From: CBDHFQ01 sp965262565
GTDB taxonomy: Bacteria; Bacteroidota; Bacteroidia; J057
Direction: 5' to 3'
Length of the DNA: 64,000 bases
Assembly (NCBI GenBank): GCA_965262565.1
Contig: CBDHFQ010000027.1
Span: 1-64,000, forward strand
Position 1 is the first letter of the stretch. The number at the start of each line of letters is the position of its first letter. Below, piece by piece: positions 29,162 through 38,558 of this stretch. The position numbers and the translations under genes are program-made. The notes beneath the pieces were generated by a model. It did no database searches. It saw nothing but the letters and a program-made list of their open reading frames with translations, and was not told where the DNA came from.

Positions 29162-29944
29162 TTATCTAGCACCACCAGCCATAGCTGAAAGCATATTACC
29201 ATATACATTATTCAGACGCTGTAAATTTCTATTCAGTTCTTGCATTCCTTGCTTATATTGAGCAGCATCTCTACTAGCTTCAGTCATACTAGCCATAGCT
29301 TCTGTCATGCTACCGTAGAATTGATTAAGAGACTTTAAATGCGTCTTAGCATCCTGCAGTTCCAATTCATAGATAGAATTCAATGAACTAAGGTTTTTGG
29401 TGATAGACTGAACTTGCTCATGATAAGCCTGTGCATCAGAAGCAGCGTTTGCAAAACCGCTCATAGAATCCACTGCAACCGCGTAGCTACGATTCAGGCT
29501 TTCAATTTTACCAGAAGCTTCTCTAACTTTCAGTGCGTACTCATTAGTAGCATCTGCAGCATCAGTTACAGCAGTCAATTTACCAACGTTGTAATTCAAG
29601 TCCTGAAGCGTACCGGATAATGCACCAAAAACGCTTCCATCTAGCTGCTCAAGATTTTTGGTCCATGAAGTATCAATTCTTGCAGGTTCTTCTGCGAAAG
29701 TATCATCAGCTAGTGCAGGATAAACACGTTCCCATTCATATTCGTCTGCTGGTGCATCAAATGCAGATATTAAGAATACTACTGCCTCAGTAACCATCCC
29801 CACGATCAACATGATATTCGCTCCTTCCAAGTGCAGAATTTTGAATAACGCTCCAACGATAACGACAGCAGCGCCTGCACCATAAACGAAATTCATGATT
29901 TTCTTCCCAGCGCTAGACTTTAAAAAGCTTTTTTTCCTTGCCAT
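29162..29944 (-). CDS. gldL: type IX secretion / gliding motor protein GldL
   Basis: This 260-residue inner-membrane protein has two helices (about 18-37 and 43-60). The first is followed by LFKILHLEGANIMLIVGMVTE, which includes the conserved TM Glu and His region used in proton translocation. The remaining cytosolic part (about 75-260) is long-helical with repeated SLNxxYxxxxxxM patterns, consistent with a coiled-coil domain. GldL surrounds the GldM dimer helices to make the rotary motor. It sits between gldK and gldM. Confidence 0.95.
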   Translation of the reverse strand: MARKKSFLKSSAGKKIMNFVYGAGAAVVIVGALFKILHLEGANIMLIVGMVTEAVVFLISAFDAPADEYEWERVYPALADDTFAEEPARIDTSWTKNLEQLDGSVFGALSGTLQDLNYNVGKLTAVTDAADATNEYALKVREASGKIESLNRSYAVAVDSMSGFANAASDAQAYHEQVQSITKNLSSLNSIYELELQDAKTHLKSLNQFYGSMTEAMASMTEASRDAAQYKQGMQELNRNLQRLNNVYGNMLSAMAGGAR

Positions 29945-30102
29945 GTCAGATTTTCCTTTTTTAAAAAAATTAAGTTGTCTAAAATTTGAAAATGAGTATT
30001 AGCCTTTACATACAGCTAGGACTGATACGAAAGTAGTCAGGCTATTAGGTAATAATAGTGTAATACTTATAAGAATTAACTGTGAGAATTGCGCATTAAT
30101 TT

Positions 30103-31182
30103 TTAGAAGCCTCCAGTTGCGCCTGAGCGACCGATTACGGTAACAGCACAACGGAATCCTATATATGATTTTGCTGTATCTGCATATTCATATGTACGAG
30201 TACCACAGGAAAGGAAGTAACCAATATCTTTCCAAGATCCTCCTCTGATCACTTTTCGAATGGGAGCTCCTCCTGGGATACGATCTTCTTCTGTGTACCT
30301 GCTATCTTTGAAAGCTGGGTTAATATCACTAGAATAGGTATAACCTGTCTCTTCAAAATCATCTTCGCACCACTCGGCTACGTTTCCAGGCATGTTAAAT
30401 AGCCCATAATCATTTGGAAAATAAGCATCAGCAGGACTGGTATATTCAAAATTGTCGGCAATGTAGTCTCCTCTACCAGGCTTAAAGTTTGCGAGAAAAC
30501 AACCTTTAGAATTTCTAAGGTAAGGGCCTTCCCAAGGATACAATTTGTGCTCATAGCCTCCTCTTGCTCCATATTCCCACTCTGCTTCGGAGGGTAGACG
30601 GAAACTTGGCATAGGAGCTAACTCTCTTTCTTCACGATATTGATTCAAATGAGAAGTACGCCACTTACAAAATTCCTGAGCCGCATACCAGTTTACTCCT
30701 ACTACCGGATAATCATCAAAGGCTGGATGCCAAAAATAATTTTCCATCATAGGTTCATTGTAAGAGTACACGTAATCCGCTTTCCAAACCGTAGTATCTG
30801 GCATTATAACTTCGGATAATGTGGGATTAATTGTGTCTCTTGCACCATTTTGCTGGAATGCATTTGTCTCATTGGAACTAGGTCCATAAACGAACTGACG
30901 ATATTGGTTATTGGTAACCTCAGTTTCGTCCATAAAAAATGCACTAATGGTGATTTGTTTCTTATGAGCAATTTGAGAGTAAGGAACATCCTGGTCATTT
31001 TGTCCCATGTGAAAGCTACCTGCCGGTATGTAAACCATACCGCGTGGCTGATACTGGTCCCAAACAGGCCGATCTACTACGCCAGTCAATTCACCCTGTT
31101 CACCTGTACCACTTCCACCGAATAAGCCGCAACCGCATGCAAATAAAGCCAGGACGGTTAACGAGAAAAATACATTCTTCAT
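30103..31182 (-). CDS. gldK: type IX secretion / gliding lipoprotein GldK
   Basis: The 359-residue lipoprotein has a signal peptide ending at ALFAC or GC (Cys16 or Cys18). The formylglycine-generating-enzyme-like domain (about 48-350) shows MVYIPAGSFHMGQND, MDETEVTNNQYRQFV, FRLPSEAEWEYGARGG, MPGNVAEWCED and VIRGGSWKD. In GldK this fold is structural: it builds the periplasmic ring with GldN beneath the outer membrane. It is first of the four gld genes, with 158 bp before gldL. Confidence 0.93.
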   Translation of the reverse strand: MKNVFFSLTVLALFACGCGLFGGSGTGEQGELTGVVDRPVWDQYQPRGMVYIPAGSFHMGQNDQDVPYSQIAHKKQITISAFFMDETEVTNNQYRQFVYGPSSNETNAFQQNGARDTINPTLSEVIMPDTTVWKADYVYSYNEPMMENYFWHPAFDDYPVVGVNWYAAQEFCKWRTSHLNQYREERELAPMPSFRLPSEAEWEYGARGGYEHKLYPWEGPYLRNSKGCFLANFKPGRGDYIADNFEYTSPADAYFPNDYGLFNMPGNVAEWCEDDFEETGYTYSSDINPAFKDSRYTEEDRIPGGAPIRKVIRGGSWKDIGYFLSCGTRTYEYADTAKSYIGFRCAVTVIGRSGATGGF

Positions 31183-31286
31183 GTCTGCGCAAATTTCAAT
31201 AAGTATTAATTCTTCTATGAGTTAAAAAGAGAAACGTCATCAGATTAGTTTATATAGCTAATTTCGTGCCGTAACAGTTTTTATAT

Positions 31287-31294
31287 CAAATCTA
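31287..31294 (-). promoter_or_regulatory. candidate -7 promoter element upstream of gldK
   Basis: On the minus strand the sequence reads TAGATTTG, a match to TAnnTTTG, 105 bp before the gldK start in the 213-bp porP-gldK gap. No TTG at the expected distance was found. Confidence 0.3.
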
Positions 31295-31395
31295 AAATAT
31301 TACCTAATGTTAAAAACATTCCATAATTAATTAAAAGTAAATAACTCATTTTCTTTACACGGGATGGAATGTTTTAGAATATGTATATATCTACA

Positions 31396-32367
31396 TCATC
31401 TCTTATATATAACATTGTCAATGGGTTCTTTAGACTTGGATGTGGATCTAAATGTGTATGATAAAATAATTTCATGAGAAGATAAATCACCATTTGCATT
31501 CAAATCAGACACCGTGTAATCATAAGCATATCCCAAGAACAAGTTATCAGTTGCTTTAAAACCTAGTATTCCCGAAAACGAATCCGTCGAAAACAACCTA
31601 TGTGCCACTCCTAGGGTTACTAGTGATCTCCAGGTAGCATTAACCCCTAAGTCTAACTGGTAAGATGCTAAATCTGTTCTGCCCAGAAATGTCGGTTGTA
31701 TACTTATATCGTCTCGGAAATCAAATCGGTAACCACCCATTGCGTAAAAACTTCTACTAACTTTTGAATCATCCCCAATACTACCCGTTTGAAGTAATCC
31801 TTCCAAAGATGGTTCTAGCAAATCCTGACCCGATAATCCGAAAAATAATTTATCATTTGGCCAGACAAGATATATTCCCGCCCCCAGGTTTGGCACCACA
31901 GTACTGTTAGAGGTCAAAGGTACCACTGGATCTATCCCCTCTGTCTGATCGTATCTAAAGTCATTATCGATCGATTTTTGAAGAACACCTCCAAAAGCGC
32001 CTATGCTAAGAATCGGTGATTCACTATTTCCCGGCTGAAGTTGAAAGTGATAAGCGTAGGCAACATTTACACCAAGAGTAGACAAAGGGCCTAATTTATC
32101 CCCTATCAAGTAAGCTCCAACACCGCTCTGCATTCGCTCCAAAGGCGTATTTATGGAAGCAGTAAAGGTTTGAGGACCACCGTCGATTCCCAACCATTGT
32201 AGCCTACCCATAAAAGTAGCGTTGGTCCCATTTTGTGTACCTGCCGCAGCAGGATTGTAAATGAAGCGGTTATGGACATACATCGTATTCTGTATAAATA
32301 CTTGTGCCACTGCCACTTCAGCTAACGAGCTTGTAATGAAACAAATCAGTAGAAATCTTCTTAGCAT
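31396..32367 (-). CDS. porP: PorP/SprF family type IX secretion membrane protein
   Basis: The 323-residue product starts at ATG 32367, where MLRRFLLICFITSSLAEVAV makes a clean signal peptide; the frame is open 13 codons further upstream. The mature part has the PorP/SprF landmarks: HNRFIYNPAAAG near the N-terminus, repeated amphipathic strands, and LFLGYAYDYTVSDLN followed by SHEIILSYTF at the end. It is an outer-membrane barrel associated with the type IX machine (PorP) or with SprB export (SprF). Position directly upstream of gldK supports the PorP role. Confidence 0.88.
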   Translation of the reverse strand: MLRRFLLICFITSSLAEVAVAQVFIQNTMYVHNRFIYNPAAAGTQNGTNATFMGRLQWLGIDGGPQTFTASINTPLERMQSGVGAYLIGDKLGPLSTLGVNVAYAYHFQLQPGNSESPILSIGAFGGVLQKSIDNDFRYDQTEGIDPVVPLTSNSTVVPNLGAGIYLVWPNDKLFFGLSGQDLLEPSLEGLLQTGSIGDDSKVSRSFYAMGGYRFDFRDDISIQPTFLGRTDLASYQLDLGVNATWRSLVTLGVAHRLFSTDSFSGILGFKATDNLFLGYAYDYTVSDLNANGDLSSHEIILSYTFRSTSKSKEPIDNVIYKR

Positions 32368-32628
32368 ACTTCCTTTCCTATGAATACCCTCTATGAATAT
32401 GATCATTTTTTTTCACAAGGCAAACTCCTCTGAAAACCTTTAACAAAAAACATATTAAGGTATCGAAAATATTGTTATTCATTAACTTAGGTATTCCTAT
32501 GATATTTGACCTTTGAACTATAACAACCCTACTTACCGATTCCCTACCGTCTGTAATTTCTTTCTTTCAAAGACCAACACAACCATAATACACATGTCAG
32601 GATAGGTTACAGTTCTAATCACAAGTTT

Positions 32629-33396
32629 TTATTCTGACAACTCCTTTTCATTAAGACTCTTTAAATATTTATCGATTGCTGCCGTCATGGAAGGCATATT
32701 AGGCTTCGGCGCCTCAACATCAACCCTCAAATCGTGCTTGATTGCTTCTTTCGCCGTCGTAGGACCAAACACTGCAATATGAATCTTTTTTTGTTCAAAG
32801 TTGGGAAAATTCTTGTAAAGAGATTGTACCCCTGAAGGAGAGAAAAAGCAAATCATGTCAAAATCATTGACTTTTACCCTGGTTAAATCACTGGGAACTG
32901 TCTGGTACAACACAGATTCCGTAATATTAATTTTCTGCTCGCGCATATACTCCGGCAATTTCCTTCTATGGACATCGCTACAGGGAAAAAGATATTTTTC
33001 TTTTTTGTGCTTTTTTACATAAGCAGCCAGATCCATCGCAGTCCTTTCACCTACAAACAACTTTCGCTTTCGAATGACTATATATTTCTGTAAGTATTTT
33101 GAAGTCGCTTCTCCAACACAAAAGTATTTCGTATTAGGCGCCATTTCTACTCGCATTTCCTGCAATAATCGAAAAAAATGGTCGACAGCTACTTTACTGG
33201 TGAAAATGATGGCGGTAAAATCTGGTGGATTGATCCCTTGTTTCCTGAATTCGTTGAGCGATACTCCTTCTACTTGAATAAATTTCTGAAACTCTATGGT
33301 TAAATCCCACTTGTCTGCCAGCCTATAATATGGCGAATTTTCATCTGTGGGTGCTGGTTGAGAAACAAGAATATTACCGATTTTCTTCCGGCTCAT
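32629..33396 (-). CDS. hemD: uroporphyrinogen-III synthase
   Basis: HemD cyclises hydroxymethylbilane to uroporphyrinogen III with inversion of ring D. The 255-residue protein has the two-domain HemD pattern: IIFTSKVAVDHFF in the first lobe, YLFPCSDVHRRKLPEYM at the hinge, and ICFFSPSGVQSLY and VFGPTTAKEA in the second. HemD sequences are weakly conserved, but position 13 bp behind hemC secures the call. Product of hemC is its substrate, so the two act in series in the cytosol. Confidence 0.9.
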   Translation of the reverse strand: MSRKKIGNILVSQPAPTDENSPYYRLADKWDLTIEFQKFIQVEGVSLNEFRKQGINPPDFTAIIFTSKVAVDHFFRLLQEMRVEMAPNTKYFCVGEATSKYLQKYIVIRKRKLFVGERTAMDLAAYVKKHKKEKYLFPCSDVHRRKLPEYMREQKINITESVLYQTVPSDLTRVKVNDFDMICFFSPSGVQSLYKNFPNFEQKKIHIAVFGPTTAKEAIKHDLRVDVEAPKPNMPSMTAAIDKYLKSLNEKELSE

Positions 33397-33409
33397 AAAT
33401 TTAATTCAT

Positions 33410-34300
33410 TTATGAATTATACTGTTGCAGGATACTACTTGCTAACATTGATCCGAGGGCCTCCGGAGCAGAAGTATCCCCTTCTACTTTTTCTCGAATG
33501 ATGCCACTCCCATCCAACTGAGCAATGCCTGCTTCTAACATAATTTGATTACCCATTACATGGGCATGACCAAACACAGGTGTATTACAACCTCCCTGCA
33601 AGGTCTTTAAAAAAGAGCGCTCACACATTAATGCAAGCTCAGATGGTACATGGTTTAAAGCGGAACGAATTAACTCCCGATGCTCAAAGTCAGAACGACA
33701 ACTCACAGCGATTATCCCTTGACCAACTGGCGGAGTAAAAGGTGAAAGAGAAAACGTATGAGAAATATACGATTCAAACCCCATTCTCTTCACCCCGGCA
33801 GCAGCCAACATAATTCCGTCATATGCTCCGCTTTTTAACTTTCCCAATCTGGAATCAATATTTCCCCTAATATCTTTTACCTCAAAGTGATCAAAGAAAT
33901 AAGTTAATAAAGATCTCCTTCTCACTGACGAAGTACCAATCACCCAACTTCTGGATAAATTTTCAGGATGAACCGATTTATCCAGGGTAAGCAGTACATC
34001 TCTGGGATCAGCTCTTCTCAAACATGCCAAAATCTCTAATCCATATGGAAGAACTGATGGCATATCTTTTGCGCTATGAACAGCAAGATCAATGACTCCA
34101 CTTAACAATGCTTCATCTAATGCCTTTGTAAAAAGTCCTACTTCTCCTATACTATTCAACGGGACATCCCGAACCATATCCCCTCTCGTATTAATAATAC
34201 TTCTAGCGTAGGAAATATTGGAAGCGCGCAATTTATCTCCAACATGATCCGCCTGCCATAATGCTAATTTACTGCCTCTTGTGCCTATCTTTATATCCAT
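33410..34300 (-). CDS. hemC: hydroxymethylbilane synthase (porphobilinogen deaminase)
   Basis: HemC joins four porphobilinogen units into hydroxymethylbilane. The 296-residue product starts MDIKIGTRGSKLALWQAD, includes the Arg-rich substrate groove (GTSSVRRRSLL, DIRGNIDSRLGKLKSGAYD) and the dipyrromethane cofactor cysteine in LKTLQGGCNTPVFG. Length is normal. It lies 17 bp behind the GH2-like/DUF4271 membrane protein and 13 bp ahead of hemD, so the three genes are almost certainly one transcript. Confidence 0.95.
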   Translation of the reverse strand: MDIKIGTRGSKLALWQADHVGDKLRASNISYARSIINTRGDMVRDVPLNSIGEVGLFTKALDEALLSGVIDLAVHSAKDMPSVLPYGLEILACLRRADPRDVLLTLDKSVHPENLSRSWVIGTSSVRRRSLLTYFFDHFEVKDIRGNIDSRLGKLKSGAYDGIMLAAAGVKRMGFESYISHTFSLSPFTPPVGQGIIAVSCRSDFEHRELIRSALNHVPSELALMCERSFLKTLQGGCNTPVFGHAHVMGNQIMLEAGIAQLDGSGIIREKVEGDTSAPEALGSMLASSILQQYNS

Positions 34301-34317
34301 GCTCCATCATAAGTGCC

Positions 34318-35973
34318 TTAAAGCCAAATGATATATGGTAAAATATTGAAGGTGCAAATATATAAAAATTTCATTCGCGAAGAAAATGAAAACAAGCGTG
34401 TCAATCCAACATGATAAACATAAATGATTCTCAAAAAATATATACCCATCATTGCCAAAAAGATCATAACTAACATTTTTGCCCAAAGTACATCCGAGAA
34501 AATGATAGCAATCTCAATTACACCCGTAAATAAAATAATAGGATAGGCACTTACTATGTCTAAACTCGTTATTCCTACTAATAACTCTTTAATTCCGAAG
34601 ATAAAACTGATCATTGATAATGCCAGATATTTAATTGTCATCCAACCAAACAGACATAACAAACAAATCCCTAATATTAGCCAGGGAGAATGAATATGTT
34701 CAAAAATAATTCTTACAAAGCTTACGTCTCTAATAAATGTAAATACATGCCATTGATTTTCTCCTTGAATATAATAGACAAATAAAGCCCAGGTGATAGC
34801 AATACTACTTAACCTGATAAGTGTAAGAAAAAATAGGAGACCGGAATTTGAAAAGGAATAGTCTGAAAAATTATCGATAAATAGCTTGGGCTTCATTAGC
34901 AAGTTTTGCAATGATTGAAACAAGCCAGGATTAATTATTTTTATAAATAACAAACACAAAAAAGGAAACAAAGTAAGGCAAGCAAAAAGGAAACGATATC
35001 TTTTGTAAGGATTTGATCCATTTACAGGGATTAATGGGGTGTAGTTTCCAACATGCTCTGTTCTTGCTCCACTTTCGTCCAACCAGAAAAATTCAGGATA
35101 ACTAAAATATTGGTCATCGTAGGGATATGAATTAATCCATGCTAATTCGCTGTAATCCGGCAAACTGTCTAAAATAGTTAACCCAAGACTCCTGCTCAAT
35201 TGTATTAATTCTAGATCTGCTGGAAAAGGAAAGTACACATATGAAATTTCCTGCTCTAATAAAGGCAAAAGAGTTAATAATGCTTCTTCCGGATCAAAAC
35301 TGTATCCATGGTCTCTATAATAAGGAGCCACCATTCCTATCGCTATTTTAGTTTTTCCATTATCCGGTGAGCTATGTATCTCTTTATATTCCTGATCAAT
35401 CTTTCTAAAGCTATTTCCAGAGAGCAAAGAACTTACAACACCATTTATCACATGGGATTCCAATAAATATGCTTTTCCCCACATTCCTACAATAGGCTGA
35501 GGATATAAGGGTTCTGCTTTGCCATAGCTAAAATTTACACGTAAGTTATGTGAAGTACCTAAAAACCAGTCAGGTGGAATAGGAATAAGCACAGGTGAAA
35601 AAGGGGCTAAAGAAACACCTACATAATAATCGTCCCATTCCCATTCTGTAATCCAGGCGGCCTTCTCTATATATAACCAAACGGTATCATCAGGAATACA
35701 TTCCAGACTAATCTGTTGGGAGATTACCAACTTATTATTACTGTCAACTTCCCTTTCAATCGGCCATTCTACCTTTCGTCCCTCTCTATCAGCCCAAGGA
35801 TTGAGGTGAACAGCCCACAAATATGGAATTTCAACAGAATTAGATAATTCAGGTTCTTCCTGAGGTGTTTGTCCAAAAACATGCTGAAAGTGGAGTATAC
35901 AAGCACTTAGAGCAATCCAATAAAAAATTTCCTTTTGAAAGACGGTAAAAGAGGCAAAAACGTATCCGATCAT
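34318..35973 (-). CDS. GH2-like periplasmic region fused to a DUF4271-type membrane domain
   Basis: This 551-residue protein has an N-terminal signal/anchor (about 14-34). Residues 80-152 resemble the galactose-binding jelly roll of family 2 glycosidases (VWLYIEKAAWITEW, DDYYVGVSLAPFSPVLIPI). Residues 209-282 resemble the start of a GH2 barrel (MVAPYYRDHGYSFDPEEALL, LGLTILDSLPD) but no catalytic acids are recognisable. From about 325 to the end are seven or so membrane helices of the DUF4271 type, a Bacteroidota family often next to hemD. The gene leads the hemC-hemD operon. The hydrolase part is probably non-catalytic. Confidence 0.65.
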   Translation of the reverse strand: MIGYVFASFTVFQKEIFYWIALSACILHFQHVFGQTPQEEPELSNSVEIPYLWAVHLNPWADREGRKVEWPIEREVDSNNKLVISQQISLECIPDDTVWLYIEKAAWITEWEWDDYYVGVSLAPFSPVLIPIPPDWFLGTSHNLRVNFSYGKAEPLYPQPIVGMWGKAYLLESHVINGVVSSLLSGNSFRKIDQEYKEIHSSPDNGKTKIAIGMVAPYYRDHGYSFDPEEALLTLLPLLEQEISYVYFPFPADLELIQLSRSLGLTILDSLPDYSELAWINSYPYDDQYFSYPEFFWLDESGARTEHVGNYTPLIPVNGSNPYKRYRFLFACLTLFPFLCLLFIKIINPGLFQSLQNLLMKPKLFIDNFSDYSFSNSGLLFFLTLIRLSSIAITWALFVYYIQGENQWHVFTFIRDVSFVRIIFEHIHSPWLILGICLLCLFGWMTIKYLALSMISFIFGIKELLVGITSLDIVSAYPIILFTGVIEIAIIFSDVLWAKMLVMIFLAMMGIYFLRIIYVYHVGLTRLFSFSSRMKFLYICTFNILPYIIWL

Positions 35974-36003
35974 ATCTTATGAAATATACATCGGTTCGAG
36001 TAT

Positions 36004-36037
36004 AAAAAAAATTACAGGAACCCTATTAAAGAGTTCC
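36004..36037 (-). terminator. terminator after pckA
   Basis: Read on the minus strand, a 7-bp stem with one G-U pair (bases 36031-36037 with 36017-36023), a 7-nt loop and then TGTAATTTTTTTT. It lies 38 bp past the pckA stop codon, ahead of the DUF4271 gene. Confidence 0.65.
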
Positions 36038-36074
36038 CACCTACAATTAGTTTAGCTAATGACAGATTAGACAA

Positions 36075-37685
36075 CTACTGAGAAGTAGTGGGAAGTTTCG
36101 GCTCTGCTTCCAATATTTCTTCGTTAGCATACGAGGTATATTTTTCAAAATTACTTCTAAATTTATTTACTAATTCAATAGCCTTTTTGTCATATTTCGT
36201 TTTATCAGGCCAGGTATTTCTGGGATTTAACACCTGGGAAGGCACATTAGGAACTGAAATGGGAAATTGTAAGTTGAAATAAGGATCAACTTCATAATTA
36301 ACACCTACCAACCATCCATTTAAGGCTGCAGTAATCATAGATCTGGTAAATTTTAACTTTATTCGGGATCCTACGCCATAAGGACCACCTGTCCACCCAG
36401 TATTCACTAACCAGACATTCACTTCGTATTGCTTAATTTTCTCTCCTAACATTTCCGCATAACGCATGGGATGCAAGGGAAGGAATGGTTCCCCAAAGCA
36501 GGAAGAGAATGTAACTTTAGGCTCAGTAATACCTTCTTCCGTACCAGCTACCTTAGCTGTATACCCTGAAATAAACTGATACATAGCCTGACCAGGAGTA
36601 AGCCTGGAAATGGGAGGTAACACACCAAAAGCATCGCAAGTGAGAAAGAAAATATTTTTAGGAACCTCTCCCATGGAAGGATTTACATTTCCTTCTATGT
36701 GATATATAGGATAAGAGACACGTGTATTCTCCGTAATACTGGCATCTTTAAAGTCTATTTTTCTGGATGCGGGATAAAAAGAAGTATTTTCCACCAATGC
36801 ACCATGCTTGATGGCATTCCAGATCTGAGGTTCTTTTTCCTGAGTCAAATTAATACACTTGGCATAACATCCTCCCTCAAAGTTAAATACTCCATGCTTC
36901 GTCCATCCGTGTTCATCATCTCCTATGAGCTTTCTTTCCGGATCAGTAGATAAAGTAGTCTTACCTGTTCCTGAAAGTCCAAAAAAGATGGCCGTATCGC
37001 TCATTCTCCCTACATTCGCAGAACAATGCATAGGTAACACCCCTTCGAGAGGCAATACATAATTCATTACAGTGAATATGCCTTTCTTAATTTCCCCCGT
37101 ATAACCACTCCCACCGATAAGGATAATTTTTCGAGTGAAATTAATTATGGTAAAATTTTCCTGCCGTATGTCATCAGTCTCCGGATTACCTTTGAATCCG
37201 GGTACCGCTATTACATACCACTCAGGTTGGAAATTCTCTAACCCTTCTCTATCAGGCCGAATAAACATATTATTGACGAAAAGATTAGGCCAGGGAGAGG
37301 TATTTACCACCCTCAAACTCAATCTATAATTAGGATCAGCTCCCGCATACATATCCCGGCAAAACAATTCTTTATCCTGTACATATGCTCGGATTTTTTC
37401 AAAAATCAGTTGGAACTTTTCTGGAGCTATAGGATGGTTCACATCTCCCCACCATATAACATTTTCAGAATTATCATCCTTTACGACAAATTTATCCTTA
37501 GGAGACCTCCCGGTAAATTGTCCTGTTTTTACACATAAAGCACCATTTTCTGCTAACATTCCCTCTTGCCTGCGAATAGTTTCTTCCACTAAACTGGTGG
37601 GACTCAAATTCCAATGTTGCCGGGCTGTGTTATTTATTCCAATAGATTCTAACCCTATCTTGGGTGTAATTTCAGTAAAACTCAT
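36075..37685 (-). CDS. pckA: phosphoenolpyruvate carboxykinase (ATP)
   Basis: PckA converts oxaloacetate and ATP to phosphoenolpyruvate and CO2, the entry step of gluconeogenesis. The 536-residue protein shows the ATP-type signature: FTGRSPKDKFVV near the N-terminus, HCSANVG, the P-loop GLSGTGKTTLSTD, and LIGDDEHGW with the metal-binding Asp. The C-terminal NTGWTGGPYGVGSRIKL is also typical. Length matches the family. Monocistronic, with a terminator downstream and the divergent rsmE upstream. Confidence 0.97.
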   Translation of the reverse strand: MSFTEITPKIGLESIGINNTARQHWNLSPTSLVEETIRRQEGMLAENGALCVKTGQFTGRSPKDKFVVKDDNSENVIWWGDVNHPIAPEKFQLIFEKIRAYVQDKELFCRDMYAGADPNYRLSLRVVNTSPWPNLFVNNMFIRPDREGLENFQPEWYVIAVPGFKGNPETDDIRQENFTIINFTRKIILIGGSGYTGEIKKGIFTVMNYVLPLEGVLPMHCSANVGRMSDTAIFFGLSGTGKTTLSTDPERKLIGDDEHGWTKHGVFNFEGGCYAKCINLTQEKEPQIWNAIKHGALVENTSFYPASRKIDFKDASITENTRVSYPIYHIEGNVNPSMGEVPKNIFFLTCDAFGVLPPISRLTPGQAMYQFISGYTAKVAGTEEGITEPKVTFSSCFGEPFLPLHPMRYAEMLGEKIKQYEVNVWLVNTGWTGGPYGVGSRIKLKFTRSMITAALNGWLVGVNYEVDPYFNLQFPISVPNVPSQVLNPRNTWPDKTKYDKKAIELVNKFRSNFEKYTSYANEEILEAEPKLPTTSQ

Positions 37686-37779
37686 GTGTTGGTGTAGCTT
37701 TTAGTCTTTTGCGTTGAATTATACAAAATATTGTTCAGAATAATTACATACTTTAATTTACACGACACGAACAATAAGT

Positions 37780-38490
37780 ATGCAAATCTTTTACGGAAGA
37801 CAAACAGCACCCAATCTTATTTCCCTGGAGGAAGATGAAGCTAAGCATTGTATTAAAGTCCTTAGACACAAAGAAGGAGATCAAATACACGTTATAGATG
37901 GCAAAGGAAGTATGTTTGAAGCGAGGATCATAGAAGCAAAAAAAGATCACATTCAAGCTAATATATTACATACCTGGCCCAACTGGGGGGAACATCCCTA
38001 TCAGATCTCCTTATGCATTTCTCCTCTCAGGCTCAAGGACAGATTCGAATGGATCATAGAAAAAAGTGTAGAATTGGGCGTTAACGAAATTCACCTTATG
38101 CAGTGTGCCTATACTACCCCCTACCCCAAAATTAAGCTGGAAAGATTAGCGCAAATGATCATTACAGCCTTAAAACAATGTAAAAGATCCAGGGTGCCTG
38201 AATTATTCCCGCTCAAATCTTTTAAAGAAGTACTTACTGAGACGCAAAAAGCTCATGGATTTATAGGCTATTGTGAAGCGACCAATATGATTCAGACATT
38301 TACCTCAGAAATTATGTCAAATAAGCACCTGAACCTATTCATAGGACCCGAAGGAGATTTTAGTACGGCTGAAATAGAAGAGGCTAGAAATATCGATCTA
38401 CATGAAATTAGCCTGGGGACCAATCGCCTCAGATCTGAAACTGCAGCGATCTATGGATTATCAGTATTTAAGATGGTAAAGTCGTACTAG
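37780..38490 (+). CDS. rsmE: 16S rRNA (uracil(1498)-N(3))-methyltransferase
   Basis: RsmE methylates N3 of U1498 in 16S rRNA. The 236-residue protein has an N-terminal PUA-like domain (DEAKHCIKVLRHKEGDQIHV) and a C-terminal SPOUT knot with LKDRFEWIIEKSVELGVNEI, the FIGPEGDFSTAEIEEA cofactor motif and LGTNRLRSETAAIYGL. Length and motif order are normal. The next gene starts 68 bp later and is probably a separate unit. Confidence 0.95.
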   Translation: MQIFYGRQTAPNLISLEEDEAKHCIKVLRHKEGDQIHVIDGKGSMFEARIIEAKKDHIQANILHTWPNWGEHPYQISLCISPLRLKDRFEWIIEKSVELGVNEIHLMQCAYTTPYPKIKLERLAQMIITALKQCKRSRVPELFPLKSFKEVLTETQKAHGFIGYCEATNMIQTFTSEIMSNKHLNLFIGPEGDFSTAEIEEARNIDLHEISLGTNRLRSETAAIYGLSVFKMVKSY

Positions 38491-38558
38491 ATTTGGATTT
38501 TACAATAACAATCATTACTAATAATTGTTGAATAACTACCACTCAATTACTTATAACC

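Noticed and set aside
38488..38495. TAGATTTG box overlapping the rsmE stop codon
   Set aside because: It matches the -7 consensus but has no TTG upstream within range and includes the stop codon. Too weak to list as a promoter.
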